Assembly: GCA_004764695.1 (NCBI GenBank)
Contig: SMSO01000031.1
Span: 8,928,761 to 8,992,760, forward strand
Direction: 5' to 3'
Source: Schizochytrium sp. TIO01
Taxonomy: Eukaryota > Sar > Bigyra > Thraustochytrida > Thraustochytriidae
Length of the DNA: 64,000 nucleotides
The notes beneath the pieces are model-generated. The model worked only from the letters and a program-made list of their open reading frames with translations. It ran no database searches and was not told where the DNA came from. Below are positions 12,469 to 22,679 of the stretch, in pieces. Within the stretch, counting starts at the first letter, position 1. Every line of letters begins with the position of its first letter. The translations under genes and the position numbers were made by a program.

Positions 12469-15400
12469 TCAATTTGTAGCCTTGATGTCTCTTTTTTTGG
12501 CATCCGCGGCAGCGACAAGCACAGCATCGGGTTCCACTCTAGTTCTACTGATGGAACTCCCCCGTGCCTTCAAAGTACTCCCTGAAATGTCGTATGGGTA
12601 TGAATTGTCATTCGAGACAGCACGTAATTTACAAGAATATTGAGGAGGATCCTCATCCTCATTTGTTTCTGGTTCGAGACGACGAAGTTGAGCTTTATCA
12701 ACATTCGACGGCGCCCGCATCAGCACTTCGAGCGTACGGAGATAAGGAATTATATATGACTCGCGGTTCGAACAGAAACGAAAGTAAAACTCCTCTGCAA
12801 AACGTATATAGCCAACCCATAGCGCTACAATATTCCACTGGAAAAGCATCAAAACAAGTGTACATGCAATGAGTAAAGCAATCACTGTGCGTGTCAGTAA
12901 AGGCACAGAAAAATTAGCAATGTTGCTCGCCCGCTCAAAAATTGACGCCGTCACCTCTAAAATTTCTTGTACATGTTTGCCAATCCGAAACATTAAACGC
13001 GCTTGTTCAGACCATGACTTGTGCATAGCAAAGTCCCCTTCTGGCAAAGCAGCATTAAGAGAATCTTGCATACCATGAACACCCCGCTTCATGGCTGATG
13101 CTAGACTTGCCAAAGAGGCTAACGGGTTCGATTTCGAAGAGCGCTTACTGCTGCGCCTTCTCCCATTATATTTGTTGTCACTATCTGCGTCCACAACCTC
13201 TACTTGCTCGCTATTTTTGTCGTGAATTTCAAAGGATTCATCATCTTCTTTGTCTGAAGATTGACCCGCTTGCCGACTAGGGAAGAAGAACTTGTTGCCG
13301 CTCTCTTCACCGCTACTTGTACTTCCACTCCGGCTAGCAACAATAGCGTCCGCACCTTTGGGTGCAGCCCTTAACAGAAAACGGTGTGGAATCGACAAAT
13401 GTGCATCACTCACCACTCGTTCCTGTGAGGGAGTCTTTTTAGTACTATCAGAGAGGACATCTCGCGAAATCCACTCGATGCCCTCAAAGTCGCTATCCAC
13501 ATCATCATCTAGATCAAAATCTTCTATTGCAGAGCGCAGAGCTGCCCGGGAGCTCTCTTGATCGGTAAGACCTGGGCGCACTTCACCACCTTCCTCTACA
13601 GTTGTCTGAGCCATGTCCAAATTCATGAAATTATACATGCCAATAAGCAAAAGACCAGACAACGGAATCATCCACGCACGGAAGTATAAACAAAAAATAG
13701 TCCACATCAATATGGCGATGAGAGTATGATGCAATTCTCCGCGCCAGCTTATCAGACGGTTCAGTGTAATAAGCACACGAAGAGTAAACAAAATGAACGG
13801 TTCATTGCGGTTGAAAGCATTAATCAAATGGCGAGGTGAAAAACTTGTCTTCTTGCGCATGGGGTCTCGCTCACGAGCGAGAATCAGCCCAAATGCCGCA
13901 CGCCAAGGTTGATAAGATAGCTCCGCCGCAATCATGAGCTCACCCTGACCGCGTGCAAGGAGGTCCCGAGTCTTTAACGGATACCACCTCATTTGGCCTT
14001 GAAAAGAAGACTCCGGCCCAAATTCAAGCAGAGGAATCCGCACTGCGCCTAAGAAATCTGGTCGACTCATGCGATCGTAGTCATACACTTGCAGATCGAC
14101 ATGTGCATAAACATCCTTTACTGGGAGTTCGAACATGCGATCCCACGCTGGGGTAAGAGTATCATGTTCAACGTGCGTGCGGACGCGTGTGTTGGATAGT
14201 TTTATCTCTACGAAAGGATCAGACTTGCCATCCAGATCAGAGGCTTTGAGGTTCTTTGCACGTACAATGTGCAGGCGCAGCATCCCTACCTCTTGATCGG
14301 TAGTCTGTGGTACTGGTGTGAGAGCTTCATGGCTGCCGAATATAGTCAGATTAATGTTAAGCTGCCCTGCTGGCTTGCCGCCCAAATAAATTGGTAGCCA
14401 AAAGTTCCGCACACTATTGGATGGGAGATCACGAACATCAATTCTCGCCTCGCCCATCTCCTCATTAGCAGAGAACAAATCACGATCCTTGATTTGAAAG
14501 TGTAACCATGTGTCGTCATCCCTGCCGAGAAAAAACTCAAATCGCTGTTTCCACTTAGGGTGCAGGGTACGGTAAATCGTGCGACTTTTTCGATGCATCT
14601 TGTTCAAGCGGATTTTTACATACGGATCACGATGATCTTTACCTCTTTTTGTAACTAGACCATGAGCACGAACCAACTCAACAACCACGGTGCGTTGATC
14701 TGTGTCCTGAATCCACCCGTTCTTGAGATTGTGCGAGTTAAGATCCTCGCGAGGGCGAAAAGCACGCTTAATTCGCATATAGAGCTTACCAGCCTCCTGC
14801 TCATGCTTACGGCGACGCAGCGTAATGACCATATCCTGAAAAGTATCATCCTTTATTTTATACAGAGTCTCAAACCCAACTTCTGCAGAGCCTAAAAAGT
14901 CGTCACAGAAGAAGTCTTTATCGAATACCTCGACTACGAGTGGAATTGATGTATTCTCTGGAACAGGCACAAAGAGTTCCTCGCCATCCCAGCTCGGGTT
15001 CAGTGTCTTCTTTCTCACTGATGATTTCTTCTTTGTGACGCGCCCATGCCGCAGTACCACATATGGATCTGACTTTCCATTGAGGTCTGACGCTGGCAAG
15101 CCTTCTGCTCTCTCCAACTGCACCAGAAAGCCCGGAATATCCTCCGCCTCTTGCTCCTTCTCATCATCTTTGTTTGAATCGGCGTTGGTATTAGGCGGAC
15201 TATCCAAGTCATTACCCTGGTCGTTTCCATGTGATCTGTTGGTGTCGGGCTTATGGATACGTGCGATCTCTTTTGCGTTGCCATGGGTCTTTAGGAAAAC
15301 ACCATCGCGCACGCTTGCCTGACCGTGCTTGAGTACTTCGCTCGCTCGGCGTGGACCTTTGCTGCCCTCTTCCTTCCTCGCTGTCGCTACCGCTCTCGAC

Positions 15401-15808
15401 AGCAAAATTTCCGAAATTATTGGCATTCCCAGATTGATTGTCGTAGTTGTTGTTGTTTTTGTTGTCATTGGGGGTATTGTTCGCAGTCTTCGTTTTAGCA
15501 AGAGCCAACTTTGAAGAGACAGCTTTTCGGTCTTTATAGCTCTCAGCTTCACTTGAGGATGACTCCGACCCCGACCAAAGGTCTGCTGCACGATCCTTGA
15601 TGTCCTCCATGATTTTGCGTCCCTTTCTCAGTCCTCTTCGGAGTCGCCTGCGGAGTCGATGTCTTTCTTCGTGCTGCCCATGGGTTTCCTGAGACTCTCT
15701 CTGGTTGAGACCGTCTTGCTCCTCATCGTGAGCACTGCAAATCTCACGGCCGGCGTTCGAGGTGCCAGAGGTCGCACCAGGCGCCTCGAGGGCGTCCCCG
15801 CTTCCCAT
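12469..15808 (-). CDS. MCTP-type multiple C2 and transmembrane protein (frame break)
   Basis: A membrane-anchored C2-domain protein of the MCTP family. These proteins bind phospholipid in a Ca2+-dependent way and tether ER to other membranes. Three C2 domains run from about 15145-14790, 14710-14330 and 14300-13890. Domains 1 and 3 keep the Asp-bearing loop SDPYV/SDPFV and the second Asp loop (for example DKDFFCDD). Domain 2 keeps DPYV. Paired hydrophobic segments follow at about 13800-13620, then an acidic Ser-rich linker. The C-terminal hydrophobic pair (12930-12790) resembles the PRT_C region of MCTPs. The main frame is open from about 15370 to the TGA at 12469. Upstream, a different frame carries a credible N-terminus (ATG 15808; basic RRRLRRGLRKGRK, then acidic/Asn-rich) that meets the main frame near 15375. 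A 1-nt indel there, or an intron, must join them. Coordinates assume the ATG at 15808. Confidence 0.85.
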
Positions 15809-17568
15809 GCCAAAACCGCCGCTGACGAAGCAGCAGCAGCAGCAGCTGCAGCAGGGTGCTGCGCGAGGCCCGAAAGCGCTCTGGCGATGCGAACGTATCA
15901 CCTTGAGAAGCACAAATTGAATTTGAATTCTAATTTCGTCTAACTTTTTATTTTTTTTAATTCGAAAAGGGACAATCATAGTCAGTCACAGCGGATCATA
16001 GGTACTGATAAGATTTTACTTTTTTTTTATACAAAGACTTCATTTTGGCTGATTATGGTCAATGTGGTGGCTTGAGGCTAACCAATGACCCTTGCTCTGA
16101 GTGCCTGGTATCCGCCATCACCACATAAGGGTGAGTTTTGACCTAAGCCAAAACTGAAAGCAATTGTATTACCAACCACAGAGTCATAGAGAAGTGGAGA
16201 TGTATATAATCGATATTAACGACGGGTACATAAGTTGATAGTCTTGCGTTCGGATGTTGAAAACCAGACAAAAACTTGTAAGTACATTCCGTGAGACACA
16301 ATCGACCTAGTGCAGGTTATTTGGTGCACAGCAACCAGTTAGTCGAGCGGTAGTCAGAATATGCACGTGAGAAAATGTATAGTTTAAGCTTCATGCAAAG
16401 GGGCTTGTTAATTGAATGTGTTTGAGCGAGTGTGTATCCCCATGGCCAAGGTTCAGATGTATAGGAGAATCCTGAGCCATAGACGACGCGGAGTTTGTTT
16501 TATAGATCAACCTTGATTTCGCATATATATATATATATATGACTTTCTGAGAGGTTTGAATTGTAATGACGGGAGGTTTTTACAAAAGTCAAATGAGGTT
16601 ACCACAGATCTTTCACATTTTATTTCGTGACAGTGTCTTCCGCCATGATGAATGAAATCTATACCAATGAAGCTTAACATCTTTACCAACAGGTAGCAGA
16701 GAACAGGAGGCATTCTGCTGATCAACCAATGATTAGACCTGCCTGGTTCATAAACTTCGTGTCAGATTCTTCAACTTGGCGAACCCCCAACAGCACGGTG
16801 GCTGTTTTGCATTACCAAACGCTAGAGCCCATGTCTTCACCATGTGTCTCACTGTTCCACTGCAACTTCCTTCGTCCAGCCCTGTCCTTTCCCACGCACA
16901 TACCGCGACGAAACACTTGACGAGTAAGAGTACGCACGTTCTTGTCAAATAGAGTCTTGAACTCAAAGTTAGCAAGTGCCGTGCCTGACGATGCTTTCAT
17001 TCTTTGGGACGAAACCAAAGTCACAGCAAGCACACTCGTAGGTAGCCTCTGAGAATGATAGACAAATAAAGGACTCCAAAAATGCTCTTGTATATGAGTT
17101 TTACCCGGTCACGTCGATCGATGTCTCTGGGCCTCACAAGTGGAAAGCAGGAAATTGGCCGTGCATGGGCATCTCTTTTACCGCCTACAGAGGCAGCGAG
17201 CTGGCTAATAAGTTGAGTCCCCAAGTTAGCGACGTGTAATCCAAAGGATGGATAATTTGATGTGAATTGAAAATCGAAAACCGAGTTTGGAATCTGAGTT
17301 TGAGCTTTGTATTATTATATTCTTGAAGAAAAAACCAAAAAACTAAAAAAACTAAAAAAACTAAAAAAACTTTCAGCTAAAGTTTCTTGTGACCTTGAAA
17401 AATTGAGATTGGGAAAAGATCAGAATTGGAAAACAAATACAGTAAGCGTGATATCTTGCTGCTACCACCGCCGCCACCACCGCTATCGGTGGCAGCGCAG
17501 CGGAGGGTCTTGGCTCTCATTTTAACCCTCTCCCCTCCCCCTCCCCTTTCTACATCTTTTCTTAAGCA
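15809..17568. other. Divergent intergenic region between MCTP and seipin genes
   Basis: About 1.8 kb with no supported gene. It must hold the promoters of the minus-strand MCTP gene and the plus-strand seipin gene. It includes an (AT)n run (16522-16540) and an A-rich 9-bp tandem repeat (17337-17371). A pyrimidine-rich stretch at about 17525-17560 immediately precedes the seipin start. Confidence 0.6.
17337..17371 (+). repeat. AAAAAAACT nonamer tandem repeat
   Basis: Nearly four copies of a 9-bp A7CT unit, 200 bp upstream of the seipin start codon. It is a poly-A-like, potentially nucleosome-excluding tract. Confidence 0.85.
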
Positions 17569-19182
17569 ATGTCAGCCCGCCGCAGAGGCCCAGTCTACGG
17601 TGGTGTGAGCTCCACGTCTCGCGGAGTTTCCAGCAGCCTAGCTTTTGACGATGGGGCCTCCGACGAGGATGCAGATGCCGATGGTTTCCTACACCTCAGA
17701 AGATCCCGGGTTCCTACGGCCACAGCTACTGCTCCCAGCCGCCGGGATGCCTTTATGGCCAACTGGGCTTCAACCCACGGCGGCTCCATGCCTCATTTCC
17801 GTCGTGACGGTTTCGATCCCGACTCTCGCTCTCAATCGCTACCATTCCTCCCTTCACCACTCCTCATGCGTGGGCTGAAACGACTTTTCCTCCGCGGCTT
17901 CGCAGCTTTCAGTGTGGCCTCCGCGCTGCTGGCTATGGCAGTCTCTTCAGCTGCTCTCGTGTACGCCGGTGTTTACATGAACCTTATGCCACCTTCTCTG
18001 CAGATTGAAGCACCAGTCTTCTTCGACTTTGATCTCGCCGACGCCGGTCAATCAGGTCTTAGCCGCATCGCGCTTGGTAACCCTCGTGACCAGGGTGTGT
18101 CGCTGCCTGCTGCTGACCTCGACCTGCTCCGCGCTGGCCGGCAATGGGTGCCTCGTCCAGGCCTCGAGGAGACCACAGACTTCAAGGCTGACAATTCCTT
18201 AGCTCCAGGATTTCTATACAACATTGGGCTGAGGCTGTATCTTCCCGAGGCGGACGATCATCTAAGAAACGTGGGTAACTTTATGGTCTCAGCTAGGCTT
18301 GAGTCTCGACGTCGCGTGGAGCTCGCCAGATCAAAGAGGCCTGCATTAGCGAGATCGAGGCCCCAACCAAAAATGTGGAGGGTCCGCTCGTGGCTTTCTT
18401 GGGCGACAATGCTTATCCCTCTGTGGCCAATTTGGGGAGGAGAGGAATATGATCCGGCCTTAGAGCTCGCACTTAAGGAACAGGCCTTCCAGCTCGTCGA
18501 TGTCTCGCTCTTTGAGGGGTTCAGGGAACGGTATGAGAATGATCTTCGAGTCAGATTCACTAAGCTACAACTGTCTAACCCCATGGTTCAACTCTATGGA
18601 GCCAAGATTGTATTTGATTGTCAGTTGGAAGGACTGGCGTACTATATGTACCACTATTTTTATTCCGCTTTTGCGATCTACTTATTCGCCATTTCAGGTA
18701 CAATTGCATTTGGATTGTACGGCGTTGCTGCTGCCTTTAGCCTTTTTACAGCCGTTTCGAGTTTCGCCGGTGATGATGAACCCAAGAGCTTCCGTGCCCC
18801 AGAAGGCGAGTTCTTTGATTACTATAATGGTTCAGGTGGTGGGCTTAACGATACGGTCAACATGCAACCTGGCCTTGGAGACATGAGTGCGCCATTTGCT
18901 CGCCGATACTCAGACTCAAGCTTCGATGATATGCTGCGGACCCCGAGCCCAAATGTGTCTACCCAGCGCCGGGCTCGTAGCCCTGCCGAACGTGTACGGA
19001 GTCGGGGGCGAAGTGCAAATCGCCAACAGCGACGAAGCCAGAGCATGCAGACTGGGCGTGCACGGGCGCGTATCCAGGAGCAAGGAAGGCGGCGTGAACA
19101 GCAAACACCACTTCCTTCGCCTCCAGCATCTCCTCTTTTTGGTGAAACCGGAGCAGAAAGCCTCCCGCATGCTGACTCATAG
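17569..19182 (+). CDS. Seipin-family ER lipid-droplet protein
   Basis: Seipin-like protein of 537 residues. Seipins are oligomeric ER proteins that organise lipid-droplet budding and triacylglycerol flow. The architecture fits: a cytosolic N-terminus with Ser/Arg-rich and acidic segments (1-100), TM1 at about 107-137, and a luminal domain at about 138-360. That domain carries the family signature YNIGLRLYLPEADDHLRN followed by GNFMVSARL, then a stretch ending FTKLQLSNPMVQLYGAKIVF. TM2 lies at about 367-395. The family's usual luminal fold begins right after TM1, as here. A loop at about 245-300 is Arg-rich with a hydrophobic patch (WSLSWATM-like region) and looks like an insertion. The ~140-residue tail is Ser/Arg-rich with repeated RARSP/RSRGRS-type motifs, which are likely phosphorylation sites. 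The start follows a pyrimidine-rich leader (AGCAATGTC). The stop is TAG. Confidence 0.88.
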   Translation: MSARRRGPVYGGVSSTSRGVSSSLAFDDGASDEDADADGFLHLRRSRVPTATATAPSRRDAFMANWASTHGGSMPHFRRDGFDPDSRSQSLPFLPSPLLMRGLKRLFLRGFAAFSVASALLAMAVSSAALVYAGVYMNLMPPSLQIEAPVFFDFDLADAGQSGLSRIALGNPRDQGVSLPAADLDLLRAGRQWVPRPGLEETTDFKADNSLAPGFLYNIGLRLYLPEADDHLRNVGNFMVSARLESRRRVELARSKRPALARSRPQPKMWRVRSWLSWATMLIPLWPIWGGEEYDPALELALKEQAFQLVDVSLFEGFRERYENDLRVRFTKLQLSNPMVQLYGAKIVFDCQLEGLAYYMYHYFYSAFAIYLFAISGTIAFGLYGVAAAFSLFTAVSSFAGDDEPKSFRAPEGEFFDYYNGSGGGLNDTVNMQPGLGDMSAPFARRYSDSSFDDMLRTPSPNVSTQRRARSPAERVRSRGRSANRQQRRSQSMQTGRARARIQEQGRRREQQTPLPSPPASPLFGETGAESLPHADS

Positions 19183-19818
19183 TCCCACTTTACATTTCTC
19201 AACTCCGCGTTGATTATTTTTTAAATAGTAATATGTGTAGCGAAGTAAGTTCATAGAGAGTTGATCATGTGTCATTTCCTGACTCTAGGTTTTAAGCAAA
19301 CGATGTTCTGTAAACTGTCCAAAAAGATTTTACTCTTTTCTTTAGCGTCTGGTTTCAATTCTTCACTCCTTAAAACCCTTCTCCTCATTTTCTATGTTGT
19401 TGTTGCTGTCGGGCAAGAAGAAAACAAATAGCTTAGAAAGAATACAGCCACCAATCTGTATGCAATTCAAAATTTAAGCATATATATATATTCACTCTTT
19501 AAATGGAGAATTTAGTCCTTATGACCGACCTTTACGCATTATACAATGCGTACTAACACACTCAACCATTGCGGATCTCGCTTTAAAGACCCTTCCATTC
19601 CGTTTTCGGACAGCAATAGAAAATTGCATAATGACGATAATCTTGCTTTCGCGCGATCTCTGTAATATTTAAATTTTAAAAAAAAAAGAGCTTTAAAACA
19701 TGAAAATAACAATCATATCTATCTCAGACTTCGCAGTCAAAACCACAACCTAAGCTAGCTTCTGTTTTTCTCTTCTGTTGCCTAAGTACGATATTCTCTG
19801 GCAAATTGTGAGAGCAAA
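19183..19818. other. Convergent intergenic region
   Basis: About 640 bp between the 3' ends of the seipin and ALG1 genes. AT-rich, with a short TA run near 19484-19491 and no ORF of interest. It should hold both polyadenylation regions. Confidence 0.6.
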
Positions 19819-21267
19819 TCAGGCCGAGGATGGCACATGGTAGAAGTTTGTGTAGCAAAGGTAAATCGCCTCGATGAAGACAAAAAAGCAAAGAACCCAA
19901 AACATTGGAAAGGGTTTCTTTCCTAAACCCTGAATTGCAGGAGCAGCGTTTGCCTCCCAATAAGCATCCCAGCGCTCTTTAGTGGAATTTGCAACACCCT
20001 GGCGAAGTTTTTTGAGTTTTGCTTCCGAACCATCCTCAAATAATACACTCTTCATTTGGTCTGCTAATTCCGTTTCTGTACGAAAAACTAGACCATTTTC
20101 TCCATGTTGCACCAGCTCATCTAAGCAAGGATAGTCAACAGCACATACGGGTAGACCCGCACCGAACATATCCACAACCTTCATTGGCAAATCGAGACCA
20201 GAAGATGATGTGTGCAAACAAACGCCAAGATCCATACAACTAAGAAGCAGAGGATAATCTGCGTGCTCCAACCACACGGATCGAACAGAGACGTGCTTCA
20301 GACCCAAACTTTTCACCTTGTCCATGTACATGTCACGCTGTGGCCCTTTGCCAGTAACAACACAAATAATACCTCGAGAGGACACGGATGGGTCTTTATC
20401 CAAGGTAGCTAAGGCTGCAAGGAGGATGCCAAAGTCTTCATCGGGAGTCCAGCTTGTTGAAGACACAATTAAAGCCGGGCGGTCTTCCCTAATAACTGCA
20501 TCTCGACCTTGCTTAGTTGTGAATATATTACCTTGGCCGTCGGAGATAGAATTCCCTAATCTTTGCCAAAACTGATGTTGCTCCTGTATCTCTAAAGGTC
20601 GAAAAATTGCTGGCGGTTTGTCGTAAAGCACGCTGACAAGTTTGCTCGAAAGGCTAAATTCGGCTTCCAGCCACTGCTTTAGTGCAGAAGTAACACATAA
20701 GTGAGCATCACCAATCCAGCGACCGAGTAACTCTTCATACAACCGCGCCCCACGCACAGCTGGGTGTTTCGTGCCAGTACGGAACGAAAGCGCGAGAATT
20801 GTAAAGCCAAGGTTATGCCAGTCAATTACTACACGGGTGCCTCTGATGAGCCTTAGGAGCGCAAGAACCAGAAATGTGGGGATACATGGTGGGTTTTGCA
20901 CAAGTACTACATCAAGGTCTGGGATCCGAACCAAACTGACCAAAAGCTGAGCTATCTGCTCTACAATCTTTACTGGTGCGTACAAGAGCAAGAACTTTCG
21001 TGGGAGACCTGCGGTAATCGATTCTGCAAGCCTAATTTCTTGAATCTTGTCTTGTTCCTGAACACCGGCAATACATGCGCTACCTTGAGTACCCACAAGG
21101 GAGATCTGCTCAACCCAGTCCTGTTTTGCCAAGGATACTGCATGAAATTGCATCCGAGGCGACCTTCCTACATCACCAAGCACCAGCACCGCAACATTCA
21201 TCTTCACGGCCTGTGCTTTAGCTTCTGCAACGTCAGTTTGATTTGCCGCCTCAGCCTTGGAAGGCAT
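19819..21267 (-). CDS. ALG1: Chitobiosyldiphosphodolichol beta-mannosyltransferase (ALG1)
   Basis: Adds the first mannose from GDP-mannose to GlcNAc2-PP-dolichol on the cytosolic face of the ER, an early step of N-glycan precursor assembly. The GT33/GT-B hallmarks are in order: VLGDVGRSPRMQFHAVSL near residue 30-45, a QNPPCIP motif, VIDWHNLGFTI, VLYDKPPAIFRPL, an STSWTPDEDF motif opening the second Rossmann half, VVTGKGP, and the nucleotide-sugar loop LPMKVVDMFGAGLPV with a downstream E in DELVQHGENGL. Length is 482 residues, near the usual ~450-465. ATG 21267 is chosen because the only longer reading starts at a non-ATG codon (21456) and runs into transposon-derived DNA. Unlike yeast and human ALG1, this start gives no N-terminal TM. 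A hydrophobic C-terminal segment (about 455-475) could anchor the protein. The codon frame upstream of 21267 is open and mildly hydrophobic, so an upstream exon supplying a TM is possible. Confidence 0.92.
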   Translation of the reverse strand: MPSKAEAANQTDVAEAKAQAVKMNVAVLVLGDVGRSPRMQFHAVSLAKQDWVEQISLVGTQGSACIAGVQEQDKIQEIRLAESITAGLPRKFLLLYAPVKIVEQIAQLLVSLVRIPDLDVVLVQNPPCIPTFLVLALLRLIRGTRVVIDWHNLGFTILALSFRTGTKHPAVRGARLYEELLGRWIGDAHLCVTSALKQWLEAEFSLSSKLVSVLYDKPPAIFRPLEIQEQHQFWQRLGNSISDGQGNIFTTKQGRDAVIREDRPALIVSSTSWTPDEDFGILLAALATLDKDPSVSSRGIICVVTGKGPQRDMYMDKVKSLGLKHVSVRSVWLEHADYPLLLSCMDLGVCLHTSSSGLDLPMKVVDMFGAGLPVCAVDYPCLDELVQHGENGLVFRTETELADQMKSVLFEDGSEAKLKKLRQGVANSTKERWDAYWEANAAPAIQGLGKKPFPMFWVLCFFVFIEAIYLCYTNFYHVPSSA

Positions 21268-21380
21268 TATTGGTAACCTTCCTTGCCCTCGCAAGCGAGA
21301 AGCGTTGACAGTCGTGGCTCGAAGGTTGGTGATCTGTCTCTGGCCATTCTTGCCGTAGATATATATAGAGTATATTACTA

Positions 21381-22175
21381 AGGTATTTGTTAAGAAGTAG
21401 AGTTTAGGTAAGAAAATGGAATGGCCAAGGAACCACCAAGGCTTCAAAAACTCCAAGTGAAGTGAAACTTCAAGTCAAATTATCAAAGTACTTTAACTAG
21501 AAGTTTGACATCTCAGCAAGGACTTTGATCGCTTCCTCAGAGACAATCGCGAATACGCAAGTGAAGATGTTGAGCGCACCTATGGCAGCACTGACTTCTG
21601 AGAACCATTTTCTACGCCAGAGTGTCCTTCGCCAAGAAAAAAGAGAATGTCAACTGCCAGATTGGTGATCTCCAGCATGGCTATCCAGACGCCTCCGTAT
21701 TCTACAAAGACATCGGTAGAGGGGTTAACTTCTAAAGGCCGAGCTTGCGCAACCTACTGGACTACTGAGATTCACCATAAGCTTGCACTTTGGCTCTGTG
21801 AAAACTACCGTATCCTTTTGCATAAATTTGAAAACTTAACAAGTTAATAAGACGGACCAAAATCAAGGCAGCTCGAATGTTGTGTCGTTCGTTGGTTTCC
21901 AATAAGGTCTCATTCACAAAGCCGAGTTTTCCCCCAGCAAGTGATTGAACTAAGTGTGATTTGCCGAGAGGATTGCACCTCAAAAATATGCAATTTACGT
22001 GATTCCATTCACGACAAGCTCGGAACATCCAAGGTTTCCGAATGCCCAAAATGCAAACACGTAGCTGATCGTGATATCCACGCCGTCAAAGGCATTCATT
22101 TGCGCTACTTCTTATTCAAGGACATGATCTAAGAATTCTCTTTGAGTCATGGGTTAGTTTTTAGCCCGCGAGTGT
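21381..22175 (+). mobile_element. Degenerate Fanzor/TnpB-type element, copy 1
   Basis: A relic of a transposon-encoded, RNA-guided-nuclease-family (OrfB/TnpB/Fanzor) gene. Reading across frames shows the family's C-terminal blocks in order. First is TTEIHHKLALWLCENYRILL near 21765-21825, which matches the conserved iH-x-x-lA-x-wLc-x-nY-x-x-ill-P-x-F block. Then comes EDCTSK(I)C near 21970-21995, where TSKTC precedes the zinc ribbon. Next is LGTSKVSECPKCKHVADRD, then IHAVKGI, at about 22019-22095. This is the second zinc-knuckle CxxC plus the RuvC-III DRDxHA motif. The frame is broken by stops and shifts, and the first knuckle has lost a Cys. The whole segment aligns with copy 2 at 61192-62020 from a shared 5' block (AGGTAAGAAAATGGAATGG) to a shared 3' hairpin. 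No active protein can be made. Confidence 0.8.
22151..22167 (+). other. Conserved 3' hairpin of the Fanzor-type relic
   Basis: A GGGTTA stem pairs with TAGCCC through a short T-rich loop, just after the stop codon of the relic. The same structure, with TAACCC in place of TAGCCC, sits at the matching place in copy 2. In TnpB/Fanzor elements the guide-RNA scaffold overlaps the 3' end, so this may be the remains of an omega-RNA stem. That is inference. Confidence 0.4.
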
Positions 22176-22679
22176 GCCTGGAACTCAACTATGTCACCAT
22201 AGGAAATGTTACTCTAACAAACTTTATAGGTTAATTTCTACATGATTGGTTTAGGTGGGACGAAATAGTAGTGACAACAGCAATATTAGGTGTCTGTTTT
22301 GGGCAGAGCATCAAATGTATTCATGCTCTCGTCAGTTAAGGCCTCTAAACTAGTGCCCTGTTCTTTTCGTATATGTATGCTGCTAGTACCTACTGATGCT
22401 GTAAATTTATGGTTTTTTCTGAAGTGCTTGCAGAAGCATGTCAGTTGCTAGCTAGAAGAAATCGAACTTTTCAATAGAGAAGGCCAACTTGAATTTTCAT
22501 TTCATGGAGCATCAGGTTCTCCATAGACCTTGGCTCAACTCCCATGATTTCTCTTCGAAATGTATTGGTCTATTGCCTAAGGCAGATAATGAGAAACGAC
22601 GGGCGAAATTGCAGCCGCCATTGTGAAAAAGATCAAAGAGAAAATATAGGGAAAATATAGGCTACTATGTTAATCATAT
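22176..22679. other. Intergenic, nothing recognised
   Basis: Five hundred bases of AT-rich sequence between the transposon relic and the 3' end of the MFS gene. No repeats or ORFs of note. Confidence 0.6.

Noticed and set aside
15251-15591. Minus-strand N-terminal part of the C2-protein frame upstream of 15400, starting at 15591
   Set aside because: In this stretch the frame reads Thr-rich nonsense while the other frame gives a sensible acidic/basic N-terminus, so the first part of this ORF is a shadow.
21268-21456. N-terminal extension of ALG1 to 21456
   Set aside because: It begins at TTG, not ATG, and its first third lies in the transposon relic. An upstream exon remains possible, but this reading is not supported.
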